The position numbers were made by a program, and so were the translations under genes. Below, in pieces: positions 1 to 7,469 of a DNA stretch of 64,000 bases; within the stretch, counting starts at the first letter, position 1; every line of letters starts with the position of its first letter. The stretch spans positions 33,692-97,691 of the forward strand of contig NZ_JAPFQL010000021.1 in assembly GCF_028446585.1 (NCBI RefSeq), read 5' to 3'. Below the pieces are notes generated by a model. That model had not been told where the DNA came from. It saw only the letters and a program-made list of their open reading frames with translations, and ran no database searches. The DNA is from Intrasporangium calvum. Its GTDB lineage: Bacteria; Actinomycetota; Actinomycetes; Actinomycetales; Dermatophilaceae.

Positions 1-116
1 ACGACACGGTGCCCCTCGCGCAACGCGCGAACGGTGATCGCCCTGATCGCGGGGTTGAGGCCAGGAACGTCACCGCCCCCGGTGAGGATCGCGATGGTCG
101 GCCTGTTGCTCGCCAT
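1..116 (-). CDS. pfkA: 6-phosphofructokinase, N-terminal fragment cut by the window edge
   Basis: Only the first 38 or so codons are visible, read on the minus strand from ATG at 114-116. The peptide begins [20 protein letters not shown] and continues [19 protein letters not shown]. The TGGGDxPGLN segment is the nucleotide-binding loop at the start of the phosphofructokinase fold, so the product phosphorylates fructose 6-phosphate in glycolysis. Whether ATP or pyrophosphate is the donor cannot be told from this piece. There is no Shine-Dalgarno; a TACGTT -10 box lies 6 nt before the start, which suggests a leaderless transcript. The gene diverges from metB across a repeat-filled gap. Confidence 0.85.
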   Translation of the reverse strand, partial: MASNRPTIAILTGGGDVPGLNPAIRAITVRALREGHRV

Positions 117-122
117 GAACTC

Positions 123-128
123 AACGTA
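123..128 (-). promoter_or_regulatory. Leaderless -10 box of pfkA
   Basis: TACGTT on the minus strand ends 6 nt before the pfkA ATG. It fits the actinobacterial TANNNT -10 with transcription starting at the start codon. Confidence 0.5.
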
Positions 129-132
129 CAGC

Positions 133-267
133 CCACAGGCACTCGAGTGGCCCCGCCCTCCACAGGCACTCGAGTGGCCCCGCCCTCCACAGGCACTCGA
201 GTGGCCCGGCCCTCCACAGGCACTCGAGTGGCCCCACCGTCCACAGGCACTCGAGTGGCCCCGCCCT
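133..267. repeat. Five tandem copies of a 27-bp CTCGAG repeat
   Basis: Five head-to-tail units start at 133, 160, 187, 214 and 241. Each contains CCACAGGCACTCGAGTGG followed by a C-rich tail, and units differ by only a few bases. The ACTCGAGT core is palindromic. A reversed half-copy (GGGGCCACTCGAGG) lies at 299-312. The array occupies the divergent promoter gap between pfkA and metB. Related units recur at about 2950-3075 and inside the glycosyltransferase at about 51150. There is no coding signal here; the open frames across the array are side effects of the repeat. Confidence 0.9.
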
Positions 268-336
268 CCCCAGGCCCACCCCGCGGGGTTGTGGAGGACG
301 GGGCCACTCGAGGTGGCGTGGGCGCGGAGCGAGCTG

Positions 337-346
337 AGCGGCATAC
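337..346 (+). repeat. Dispersed motif AGCGGCATAC, intergenic copy
   Basis: GAGCGAGCTGAGCGGCATAC upstream of metB, directly after the CTCGAG array. It is one of 26 exact core copies in this window. Confidence 0.85.
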
Positions 347-366
347 GGGCTGAGTGGCCTGACGAC

Positions 367-372
367 TAGGCT
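367..372 (+). promoter_or_regulatory. Leaderless -10 box of metB
   Basis: TAGGCT, 7 nt before the metB ATG, with no Shine-Dalgarno in between. The same TAGG(C/G)T box with a near-identical 7-nt gap precedes glmS and asnB. Confidence 0.6.
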
Positions 373-379
373 GGCCGGC

Positions 380-1558
380 ATGTCTGACGAGCACGGCTTC
401 GCCACGCGCGCCATCCACGCCGGCCAGGAGGCGGACGCCACGACCGGAGCCGTGGTGCCGCCCATCTACCAGGTCTCGACCTACAAGCAGGACGGCATCG
501 GCGGCTTCCGCGGCGGCTATGAATACAGCCGTTCGGCCAACCCGACGCGGACCGCGCTGGAGGAGTGCATCGCGGCGCTCGAGGGCGGCAGCCGCGGCTT
601 CGCGTTCGCATCCGGCCTCGCGGGCCAGGACTGCGTCGTGCGCTCGCTGCTCGTGCCGGGCGATCACGTCGTCGTCCCCAGCGACGCCTACGGCGGCACC
701 TACCGCTACTTCAACAAGGTGGCCCGGCCCGGCGGCATCGACCACTCCATCGCCAAGATCGGCGACGTCGACGCCGTCCGCGCCGCGATCGAGCCGGGCC
801 GCACCAAGATGGTGTGGGTCGAGACCCCGACGAACCCGCTCCTGGGCATCGCCGACATCGAGGCCATCGCCGAGGTCGCCCACGAGGCCGGCGCGGTGCT
901 CGTCGTCGACAACACCTTCGCCACCGCTTACCTCCAGAACCCGATCGCCCTCGGTGCCGACATCGTCACGCACTCGACGACGAAGTACTCCGGTGGCCAC
1001 AGCGACGTCGTCGGCGGCGCCGTCGTCACCGCACCGGAGATCAGCGTCCCGGGCTATGGCGACGCCGAGGAGCGAATTGCCTTCCACCAGAACTCGATCG
1101 GTGGCGTTGCCGGCCCCTTCGACTCGTGGCTGACCCTGCGCGGGCTACGCACCCTGGCCATCCGGATGGAGCGGCACTGCGACAACGCGGAGAGGGTCGT
1201 CGACTTCCTGACCGGCCACGAGGGCGTCGCGCAGGTCTTCTATCCGGGTCTCGACACCCACCACAACCACGACGTCGCGAGCCGGCAGATGAAGCGTTTC
1301 GGCGGGATGGTGTCGTTCCGGATGAAGAAGGGTGAGGACGCCGCGGTCAAGGCCTGCGCCGCCGTCCAGCTGTGGACGCTCGGCGAGTCCCTCGGCGGCG
1401 TCGAGTCCCTCATCGAGCACCCGGCCCGGATGACGCACGCGTCGGTCGCCGGCACCGAGCTAGAGGTGCCCGCAGACCTCATCCGGCTCTCCGTCGGGAT
1501 CGAGGACGTCGACGACCTCATCGCGGACCTGCAGGAGGCGCTGGACATCCACGGCTGA
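380..1558 (+). CDS. metB: Cystathionine gamma-synthase (PLP-dependent)
   Basis: This 392-residue protein belongs to the Cys/Met metabolism PLP enzyme family and probably makes cystathionine from an activated homoserine ester and cysteine, in the route to methionine. The N-terminus (FATRAIHAGQEAD) and the SANPTR segment are typical. THSTTKYSGGHSD carries the Schiff-base lysine at about residue 202. The length is normal for the family. Cystathionine gamma-lyase is the main alternative because the two are hard to separate by sequence. The start is ATG preceded by TAGGCT at 7 nt, so the mRNA is probably leaderless. It runs toward the MutL/GlmL-family gene with a 31-nt gap. Confidence 0.88.
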   Translation: MSDEHGFATRAIHAGQEADATTGAVVPPIYQVSTYKQDGIGGFRGGYEYSRSANPTRTALEECIAALEGGSRGFAFASGLAGQDCVVRSLLVPGDHVVVPSDAYGGTYRYFNKVARPGGIDHSIAKIGDVDAVRAAIEPGRTKMVWVETPTNPLLGIADIEAIAEVAHEAGAVLVVDNTFATAYLQNPIALGADIVTHSTTKYSGGHSDVVGGAVVTAPEISVPGYGDAEERIAFHQNSIGGVAGPFDSWLTLRGLRTLAIRMERHCDNAERVVDFLTGHEGVAQVFYPGLDTHHNHDVASRQMKRFGGMVSFRMKKGEDAAVKACAAVQLWTLGESLGGVESLIEHPARMTHASVAGTELEVPADLIRLSVGIEDVDDLIADLQEALDIHG

Positions 1559-1589
1559 GCTGCCGCGGGCCGTCCGGTTCGACTTCCTC

Positions 1590-2942
1590 ATGACGATCCT
1601 CACCGTCGACTTCGGTTCGACGTTCACCAAGGGTGCGCTCATCGCCGCCGACGGCGCGGTGTTGCGCACCGCGTCGACCCCGACGACCGGCCCGCAGACC
1701 GGGGATCGTCGCAGTGACATCCTCGACGGCTATCGGGAGCTGCGAGCCGCTCTCGAGGTCCCGGACGACGCCGAGGTCCATGCGTGCTCCAGCGCCGGCG
1801 GTGGCCTGCGGCTCGCGGTCGTCGGCTACGAGCGGACCGTGACGGCCGAGGCCGGCCACCGGGTCGGCCTCTCCGCCGGCGCGAAGGTGGTCCACGTCGC
1901 CCACGGGCCGTTGGCGGCCAAGGACGTCGGCGGCATCCGGGCGGCGCGTCCCGACATCATCCTGCTCGTCGGCGGGACCGATGGCGGCAACGCGGACGTC
2001 CTGCTGCACAATGCGGCACGCCTCGCCAAGGGCGCCATCGGCGGGCACGGAGCCCATGCCGTGCCGATCGTCGTCGCGGGCAACATCGAGGCGCGGGACG
2101 AAGCGACCGTGCTGCTCGAGGCCGGGGCGCGGCCCGTCATCCACGCCGACAACGTGCTGCCCCAGATCGGCGTGATCGCACCCGACTCGGCGCGCCGCGC
2201 GATCCGCGATGCGTTCCTGCGGCACGTCATCGGCGGCAAGGGGCTGTCCCGCGACGAGGCCTTCGGCCGCATGGTCGAGGCAGCGACGCCCGATGCCGTG
2301 CTGCGTGGGGTGGAGGTCGTGGCCGAGGTGCGATCCGGTGGCGACGTCCTGGTCGTGGACATCGGCGGCGCGACGACCGACGTCTACTCCGTCATCACGC
2401 CGGAGGGTGAGGACGCGACGCTCCACAAGGACGTCGTCGCGCCCCTCTGGCATGCGCGGACCGTCGAGGGGGACCTCGGCATGCGCTGGAACGCCCAGCA
2501 CGTCGTCGAGGCTGCCGAGTCCGAGCACCTGCTCGGCGGCGTGCGCGACCCCCAGGCGCTCAGCTCGTATGCCGCTCACGTCCACGAGCGCCCCGGTTCC
2601 CTCCCAGCCGACGACGTCGAGCGCCGCCTCGATCTGGAGCTGGCTCGGCTGGCGGCCCTGGTTGCGGTCCGCCGGCACGCCCGGCCGGCGCAGCCGACCG
2701 AGTCGCCTCGGCCGCTCGCCAACGTCACGACGCTGATCGGGTCCGGCGGGGTGCTGCGTCATGCCGAGGCGGCCGGTTCCGATCTGGTTCTCGGCGCCGT
2801 GCTCGCCGACCACGCCGGCGGGTGGAAGGTGCCGCGTTCGGCCGCCACCCTCGTTGACGGGGCCTACCTGCTCTACGCGGTCGGTCTGCTCGACGCCCAC
2901 GACCCCGCTCGCGCGCGCCGGGTCGCGGCCCAGCTCATCTGA
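1590..2942 (+). CDS. MutL/GlmL-family ASKHA ATPase-like protein
   Basis: 450 residues. The first residues (TVDFGSTFTKGAL) and a second block near residue 250 (VVDIGGATTDVYSV) are the two phosphate-binding motifs of the actin/hexokinase fold. The whole chain resembles MutL/GlmL proteins, which are encoded beside the B12-dependent glutamate mutase in clostridia and are thought to assist it. No glutamate mutase subunits lie nearby, so the partner is unknown. A free-standing B12-binding protein is encoded 60 kb away at the other end of the window. It follows metB closely and may be cotranscribed. A copy of the dispersed motif at 2567-2576 encodes part of SSYAAHV. No good Shine-Dalgarno precedes the ATG. 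Confidence 0.75.
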   Translation: MTILTVDFGSTFTKGALIAADGAVLRTASTPTTGPQTGDRRSDILDGYRELRAALEVPDDAEVHACSSAGGGLRLAVVGYERTVTAEAGHRVGLSAGAKVVHVAHGPLAAKDVGGIRAARPDIILLVGGTDGGNADVLLHNAARLAKGAIGGHGAHAVPIVVAGNIEARDEATVLLEAGARPVIHADNVLPQIGVIAPDSARRAIRDAFLRHVIGGKGLSRDEAFGRMVEAATPDAVLRGVEVVAEVRSGGDVLVVDIGGATTDVYSVITPEGEDATLHKDVVAPLWHARTVEGDLGMRWNAQHVVEAAESEHLLGGVRDPQALSSYAAHVHERPGSLPADDVERRLDLELARLAALVAVRRHARPAQPTESPRPLANVTTLIGSGGVLRHAEAAGSDLVLGAVLADHAGGWKVPRSAATLVDGAYLLYAVGLLDAHDPARARRVAAQLI

Positions 2943-3120
2943 CCCCACCCATTCGAGTGGCCCCGGTCTCCACAGGGGTGGCCGAGTGGTCTCCGTCCCC
3001 ACCTGTGGACACCGGGGCCACTCGAGTAGACGCCGGGCCACTCGAGTGGACGCTGGGGCCACTCGAGTGGACGCCGGCTGGGACGCCAGTCGGGAGCGGG
3101 AGGGAGCTCAGCGGCATACG
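2943..3120. repeat. Intergenic cluster of inverted CTCGAG repeats ending in the dispersed motif
   Basis: This gap between the GlmL-like gene and the greA terminator holds one forward unit (TTCGAGTGGCCCC at 2953-2965) and three reversed units with GGGCCACTCGAG at roughly 3014, 3031 and 3057. Forward and reversed units could pair into a long hairpin. The block ends with GGGAGCTCAGCGGCATACGG; the motif core is at 3110-3119. No gene is seen. The module order (CTCGAG units, then the motif) is the same as upstream of metB. Confidence 0.85.
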
Positions 3121-3136
3121 GGATGAGGCACGAGAA

Positions 3137-3169
3137 ACGGGTCGGCCCCCACGAAGGGGGCCGACCCGT
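3137..3169 (-). terminator. Terminator hairpin downstream of greA
   Basis: Perfect 14-bp stem, ACGGGTCGGCCCCC at 3137-3150 with its complement at 3156-3169, and a 5-nt loop. It starts 17 nt past the greA stop. On the minus strand the stem is followed by TTTCTCG, a weak T tract. Confidence 0.75.
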
Positions 3170-3185
3170 GACGGGAAAGGAGAGC

Positions 3186-3668
3186 TCAGCCGGTGTAGGG
3201 CTTCGCGTCGAGGATCTTGACCTCGACGGTCTTGCCGGTCGGGGCCACGTAGCTCGTGGTGTCGCCCACGCTCTTGCCGTTGACGGCCGCGCCCATCGGC
3301 GACTTCTCGGAGAAGACCTGCAGGTCGCCGTCGGCGATCTCGCGGCTGCCGAGGAGGAACTTCTCCTCGTCGCCGAAGAGCTCGACGGTGACGATCATGC
3401 CCGGCTCGACGACACCATCGTCGGGCGGGGTCTCGCCGATCACGGCGTTGTGGAGCAGGTCCTGGAGCTGCCGGATGCGGGCCTCCATCTTGCCCTGCTC
3501 CTCGCGCGCGGCGTGGTAGCCGCCGTTCTCCTTGAGGTCACCCTCCTCGCGGGCCTCCTCGATCTTGCGGGCAATCTCGATGCGACCTTCCCCAGTCAGC
3601 TGGTCGAGCTCAGCCTTGAGGCGGTCGTAGGCCTCCCGCGTGAGGAAGCCAGCTGCAGTGTCGGTCAC
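3186..3668 (-). CDS. greA: Transcription elongation factor GreA
   Basis: 160 residues from GTG at 3666-3668. GreA rescues backtracked RNA polymerase by stimulating transcript cleavage. The N-terminal coiled coil begins FLTREAYDRLKAELDQL and contains the EARxxGDLKENGGYHAAREEQ segment with the conserved acidic tip. The C-terminal half is the FKBP-like domain (SPMGAAVNGKSVGD). A longer frame starts at 3728, but the GTG at 3668 has an AGGAG site about 6 nt upstream and matches the family N-terminus. It follows DUF4307 on the same strand, next to mca, a common actinobacterial arrangement. It ends in a strong hairpin. Confidence 0.93.
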   Translation of the reverse strand: MTDTAAGFLTREAYDRLKAELDQLTGEGRIEIARKIEEAREEGDLKENGGYHAAREEQGKMEARIRQLQDLLHNAVIGETPPDDGVVEPGMIVTVELFGDEEKFLLGSREIADGDLQVFSEKSPMGAAVNGKSVGDTTSYVAPTGKTVEVKILDAKPYTG

Positions 3669-3691
3669 GGTCCACTCCTGTAAGTACCAAC

Positions 3692-3714
3692 GCCCACGCG
3701 GTGCTCGCGTGGGC
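3692..3714 (-). promoter_or_regulatory. Hairpin in the greA upstream region
   Basis: GCCCACGCG (3692-3700) pairs with CGCGTGGGC (3706-3714) over a 5-nt loop, 24 nt before the greA start codon. It could terminate DUF4307 transcription or sit in the greA leader. An AT-rich patch at 3803-3816 further upstream may hold the greA promoter. Confidence 0.4.
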
Positions 3715-3855
3715 GCCTGATCGTTCAACTCTCACCAAGAAGGGGCCGGACCGATGTGCCACCCTCGTTCGAGGTGATCGGTCGCGACCCGTGGTGAATG
3801 ACCAAGAATAGCAAAATGCGCGTGAAGTGCGCAGATGAAGACCGGCTCGACCTGC

Positions 3856-4224
3856 TCAGCGCGTCACGGAGCAGCTGTCCACGGCTCCGGTCACGGCGAG
3901 GCTGGTCGTGCGCACCGTCACCTGGCGACGCACGGTGTCGACGCCTCCCAGCTCGACGGGCACCTCGGTCGAGCCGACGACGGCAAAGTCCCGCGACAGC
4001 GCGTGCACGGTGCAGGTGACGTCCTTGCCGCCCGGGCTGTAGACCTCGAAGTCGACCCAGACGCTGCGGTTGTCGACGACCTTGAACCCCATCGTCTGCC
4101 ACGCCGGCAGCCCCACGGTGGCGGAGAGCCCGAACCAGACGGCGAGCGCGACACCGAGACCGATCCCGATGGTGCCGACGACCCACCACTTGAGCGTTCC
4201 GGGGGCGGGGCGGGGGAGCGGCAT
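3856..4224 (-). CDS. DUF4307 membrane protein
   Basis: 122 residues with one N-terminal membrane helix (about 13-35, WWVVGTIGIGLGVALAVWF) followed by a roughly 85-residue outer domain rich in beta-strand patterns (VDFEVYSPGGKDVTCTVHAL) that ends with a Cys near the C-terminus (DSCSVTR). This is the actinobacterial DUF4307 family, which usually sits between mca and greA, as here. Its function is unknown. The gap to the divergent mca start is under 100 bp and must contain both promoters. Confidence 0.85.
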   Translation of the reverse strand: MPLPRPAPGTLKWWVVGTIGIGLGVALAVWFGLSATVGLPAWQTMGFKVVDNRSVWVDFEVYSPGGKDVTCTVHALSRDFAVVGSTEVPVELGGVDTVRRQVTVRTTSLAVTGAVDSCSVTR

Positions 4225-4322
4225 GCGTTGTCCTGGCGTGATGAGAGGATGGCCGTCGGTACGAGACGGTCAGAACGATACGACGAGCCCCAACCATGAC
4301 GAACAGGGAGCCAGGTAAGACG

Positions 4323-5327
4323 GTGTCCGAAGGCCTACGGCTGATGGCGGTGCACGCGCACCCGGATGACGAGTCGAGCAAGGGCGCAGCGACGACGGCG
4401 AAGTGCGTCGCCGCCGGCGCGTCGGTCATGGTGGTGTCCTGCACCGGTGGCGAGCGCGGCGACATCCTCAACGAGAAGCTCAAGAACGACCCGCAGATCC
4501 TGCGCGACATCGCGCAGGTGCGGCGCAATGAGATGAAGGCCGCCCAGGAGGTGCTCGGGGTGGAGCACACGTGGCTCGGCTTCGTCGACTCGGGGCTGCC
4601 CGAGGGCGACCCGTTGCCGCCGCTGCCCGCGGGGTGCTTCGCCCTCGAGGACCTCGACGTGACGACGGAGGCGCTCGTGCGGGTGGTCCGCGAGTGGCGA
4701 CCGCACGTCATGACGACCTATGACGAGAAGGGCGGCTACCCGCACCCGGACCACATCATGACCCACGTGGTCGCGATGTCGGCGTTCGAGGCGGCCGGTG
4801 ATCCCACGCGCTACCCGCATGCCGGCGAGCCGTGGCAGCCGCTGAAGATCTACTACAACGAGGGCTGGTCCAAGGACCGCCTGACCGCGGTCCACGAGGC
4901 GATGGTGGCCGAGGGGCTCGAGAGCCCCTACGCGGACTGGCTGGCCAACTGGAAGCCGCGTCGATCCGGCCGGGTCACGACGCGCATCGAGTGCGCCGAG
5001 TACTTCGAGGTGCGCGACCGCGCGCTGCTCGCGCACGCGACGCAGGTCGACCCCGACGGGTTCTGGTTCCAGGTGCCGCGCGAGCTGCAGCAGCGGGTCT
5101 GGCCGGTCGAGGAGTTCGAGCTGGCCGTGTCCTACGTTCCGGTGGACCTGCCGGAGGATGACCTCTTCGCCGGGCTCGGTTCGGTCGCCGAGGCCGACGC
5201 CGCGGCCACGTCGGGGGCGCTCGAGATGGTCTATGACGGTCGGCTGGCGCCGGACGACGAGGAGAAGTTCGACCCGGCGGAGCGCGTCGAGCACCCCAAC
5301 GAGCAGGTGGAAGGGAACGAGGACTGA
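4323..5327 (+). CDS. mca: Mycothiol S-conjugate amidase
   Basis: Mca hydrolyses mycothiol conjugates of electrophiles, releasing a mercapturic acid for export. It is a zinc enzyme of the PIG-L/LmbE fold. The zinc motif HAHPDDE is at residues 11-17 and the second histidine site is YPHPDHIMTH near residue 141. CTGGERGDILN and the FVDSGLPEGDPLPPLP segment are characteristic of Mca. I chose GTG at 4323 because it places LRLMAVHAHPDDE at the usual distance; an ATG at 4296 would add nine residues. Its stop overlaps the next ATG by one base. Confidence 0.92.
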   Translation: MSEGLRLMAVHAHPDDESSKGAATTAKCVAAGASVMVVSCTGGERGDILNEKLKNDPQILRDIAQVRRNEMKAAQEVLGVEHTWLGFVDSGLPEGDPLPPLPAGCFALEDLDVTTEALVRVVREWRPHVMTTYDEKGGYPHPDHIMTHVVAMSAFEAAGDPTRYPHAGEPWQPLKIYYNEGWSKDRLTAVHEAMVAEGLESPYADWLANWKPRRSGRVTTRIECAEYFEVRDRALLAHATQVDPDGFWFQVPRELQQRVWPVEEFELAVSYVPVDLPEDDLFAGLGSVAEADAAATSGALEMVYDGRLAPDDEEKFDPAERVEHPNEQVEGNED

Positions 5328-5542
5328 TGGGTGATGGCGGCAACCTGCCGATCGGGCCGGGAGTGTGGGGCTTCCTGGCGATGTTTGTCCTGGCGATCGC
5401 GCTGTGGCTCCTCGTGCGCAACATGAACGCCCGGCTGCGCCGGATGGCCTACCGCGAGCACGAGCGCCTCGAGTCCGAGCGCGCCGCGGAGGGCGACAAC
5501 ACAGACGGGGACGAGGGGCCGCGCGCCTCCGAGCAGGGCTGA
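5327..5542 (+). CDS. Small single-helix membrane protein coupled to mca
   Basis: 71 residues. One membrane helix (about 10-31, GPGVWGFLAMFVLAIALWLL) is followed by a basic stretch (RNMNARLRRMAYREHE) and an acidic tail, so the C-terminus is probably cytoplasmic. The start codon overlaps the mca stop by one base, implying translational coupling. Small membrane proteins often follow mca in actinobacteria; no function is established. It could anchor or regulate Mca, but that is a guess. Confidence 0.75.
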   Translation: MGDGGNLPIGPGVWGFLAMFVLAIALWLLVRNMNARLRRMAYREHERLESERAAEGDNTDGDEGPRASEQG

Positions 5543-5561
5543 GTCACCTTCGGAGCAGGCC

Positions 5562-5571
5562 GTATGCCGCT
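5562..5571 (-). repeat. Dispersed motif AGCGGCATAC, intergenic copy
   Basis: CCGTATGCCGCTGGGCTCGC, 20 nt past the small membrane protein stop, directly before the large hairpin at 5623-5693. Confidence 0.85.
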
Positions 5572-5622
5572 GGGCTCGCTCCCAGCGCCGGCCGGCCTCC
5601 CAGCCGTCCCCCGCTTCCAGCA

Positions 5623-5693
5623 GCAACACGCCCGGATCCTCGGAGCTCATCCCTGAAATGTCAGGGGGAGCTCCGAGGATCCGGGCGTGTTGC
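5623..5693. terminator. Large perfect hairpin between convergent genes
   Basis: Two 25-nt arms (5623-5647 and 5669-5693) are exact reverse complements; the outer end is GCAACACGCCCGGATCC. The 21-nt loop holds a second 6-bp stem (CCCTGA at 5651-5656, TCAGGG at 5661-5666). It lies between the mca operon and the hemolysin III gene, which converge. It may act as a bidirectional terminator, or it may be a mobile inverted-repeat element. Confidence 0.8.
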
Positions 5694-5702
5694 GGGGTGG
5701 GA

Positions 5703-6398
5703 TCAGGCGACGGCAGGCGTGGCGGAGATGGCGAGGGCCACGGCGGCGAAGTGGGCGATGAAGCCACCGAGGGTGAACGCGTGGAACACCTCGTGGAAGC
5801 CGAACCACCGCGGCGACGGGTTGGGCCGCTTGGCGCCGTAGACGATGCCGCCGGCCGTGTAGAGCAGTCCGCCGAGGGCGATGAGCGAGCCGACGAGGGG
5901 GCCGCCGGAGCGCCAGAACGGGACGACGTAGAAGACGGCGGCCCAGCCCAGCGCGATGTAGAGCGCGGTGTAGAGCCAGCGGGGTGCGCTCGTCCAGACG
6001 ATGCGGAAGACGACGCCCGCGATGGCGGCGCCCCAGATCACGGTGAGCAGCAACCGGGCCTCGTCGGTGGGCAGCAGCGTGACCGCGAACGGCGTGTAGG
6101 TCCCCGCGATGATGAGGTAGATGTTCGAGTGGTCGAGCCGCTTGAGCAGGGCCGACATCTTCGGGCCCCACGTGCCGCGGTGGTAGACGGCCGAGACCCC
6201 GAAGAGGAGGGCGGCGCTGATCGTGAAGATGGCCGCGGCGGTGCGCACGGATCTGGAGTCGGCCAGGACCACGAGCACCATGCCCCCGATCAGGGCGACG
6301 GGGAACATGCCGAGGTGCAGCCAGCCCCGCAGTCGGGGCTTCACGGCGGCAACGAGGTCGGCCACGGCTCCTGACGGTCGGTTCGCTTCGTCTGCCAT
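5703..6398 (-). CDS. Hemolysin III / PAQR-family membrane protein
   Basis: 231 residues with seven predicted membrane helices between about 28 and 228. Family signatures are SAVYHRGTW near residue 90, the LDHSNIYLIIAGTYTPF block near 110, and a histidine pair near the C-terminus (FHEVFHAFTLGG), which together form the putative metal site of the PAQR/hemolysin III fold. Despite the name, family members are more likely membrane-lipid hydrolases or sensors than toxins. The start is supported by a TATAGT -10 box 6 nt upstream. A palindrome abuts that box, so a repressor probably controls the gene. Confidence 0.88.
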   Translation of the reverse strand: MADEANRPSGAVADLVAAVKPRLRGWLHLGMFPVALIGGMVLVVLADSRSVRTAAAIFTISAALLFGVSAVYHRGTWGPKMSALLKRLDHSNIYLIIAGTYTPFAVTLLPTDEARLLLTVIWGAAIAGVVFRIVWTSAPRWLYTALYIALGWAAVFYVVPFWRSGGPLVGSLIALGGLLYTAGGIVYGAKRPNPSPRWFGFHEVFHAFTLGGFIAHFAAVALAISATPAVA

Positions 6399-6404
6399 GG
6401 CTGC

Positions 6405-6443
6405 ACTATAACCTACGCAACCGTAGGTTACGCAGGGGTAACC
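6405..6443 (-). promoter_or_regulatory. Leaderless promoter of hemolysin III with overlapping operator-like dyads
   Basis: On the minus strand TATAGT (6405-6410) ends 6 nt before the ATG. Directly upstream are AACCTACG (6410-6417) and CGTAGGTT (6422-6429), a perfect 8-bp dyad with a 4-nt centre. A second dyad, GGTTAC (6426-6431) and GTAACC (6438-6443), overlaps it. This is the size and layout of a TetR-type operator; the regulator is unknown. Confidence 0.55.
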
Positions 6444-6546
6444 TCAGGTGGGTCGCCGGTGGCCGCCTACCGATCGCGGAGTAACGTGGTCTCCCGGCCC
6501 CGCAGTCCGGGCCCAGTCGTGCACGACGAGGCGAGAGTGAGGCCCA

Positions 6547-7308
6547 GTGGGTTGGCGGGATCTGGTCTACGGTGCCTACGAGCGTCGAGTCCTCAAGGAC
6601 CTGCCCCGAGAGTCCCTGCCGCGGCACGTCGCCGTCATGCTCGACGGCAACCGCCGCTGGGCCAAGGCACGCGGGGCGGGCACGGCCCATGGGCACCAGG
6701 CCGGCGCCGACAAGATCGAGGAGCTCCTCCACTGGTGTGAGGAGGCCGGGGTCGAGTACGTCACGCTCTGGCTCCTGTCCACCGACAACCTGAGGCGCTC
6801 CGAGGCGGAGCTCGCCCCCCTGCTCAAGATCATCGAGAACGCGGTCGCCGACCTCGCCGCCACGGGCCGCTGGCGGCTCCGCGTCGCCGGCGCCATCGAC
6901 CTGCTGCCCGCCGAGACGGCCGAGAGCCTGCAGCGGTCCGTCGCCGCCACGGAGGGTTCCACGGGCATGACCGTCAATGTCGCCGTCGCCTACGGCGGGC
7001 GGCGCGAGATCGCCGACGCGGTCCGGGACCTGCTCCTCGAGCACGCCGCGCGGGGCGAGAGTCTCGAGGAGATCGCCGCGGGACTGCGGATCGAGGACAT
7101 CGCCGAGCACCTCTACACCAAGGGCCAGCCCGACCCCGACCTCGTGATCCGCACGTCGGGCGAGCAGCGGCTCGGCGGGTTCCTGCTGTGGCAGAGCGCG
7201 ACGTCGGAGTTCTACTTCTGCGAGGCCTACTGGCCCGACTTCCGGCACGTCGACTTCCTCCGCGCGCTGCGGGCCTACGCCGGCCGCCACCGTCGGCACG
7301 GCACCTGA
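6547..7308 (+). CDS. Isoprenyl diphosphate synthase (cis-prenyltransferase)
   Basis: 253 residues of the UppS family, which condenses isopentenyl diphosphate with an allylic diphosphate to give Z-prenyl chains for cell-wall lipid carriers. The pyrophosphate loop (AVMLDGNRRWAKARG) is near residues 30-44, and the RTSGEQRLGGFLLWQSATSEFYF block near 205-226 is the second conserved region. Actinobacteria usually have a short-chain (Z-FPP) and a long-chain enzyme; this sequence alone does not say which it is. The start is GTG at 6547. It diverges from the hemolysin III gene. Confidence 0.9.
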   Translation: MGWRDLVYGAYERRVLKDLPRESLPRHVAVMLDGNRRWAKARGAGTAHGHQAGADKIEELLHWCEEAGVEYVTLWLLSTDNLRRSEAELAPLLKIIENAVADLAATGRWRLRVAGAIDLLPAETAESLQRSVAATEGSTGMTVNVAVAYGGRREIADAVRDLLLEHAARGESLEEIAAGLRIEDIAEHLYTKGQPDPDLVIRTSGEQRLGGFLLWQSATSEFYFCEAYWPDFRHVDFLRALRAYAGRHRRHGT

Positions 7309-7342
7309 CCGACGGGAGGGGCTTGACGCTGGGAGCCAGCTC

Positions 7343-7352
7343 AGCGGCATAC
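7343..7352 (+). repeat. Dispersed motif AGCGGCATAC, intergenic copy
   Basis: GGGAGCCAGCTCAGCGGCAT continues into ACGG, 34 nt past the prenyltransferase stop. Confidence 0.85.
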
Positions 7353-7469
7353 GGCTGAAGGGTGGGTGAACTCTGCGCGACACGACCGCCCAATCACGAG
7401 CGGCGGCCCGGCGGGGACGTACCGTCGAGTCAGCGGAGGCACCCGCCACCGCCACCAGGAGGCCCACTG

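Noticed and set aside
133..267. Tandem 27-bp repeats as a CRISPR array
   Set aside because: Units abut with no unique spacers, and no cas genes are nearby.
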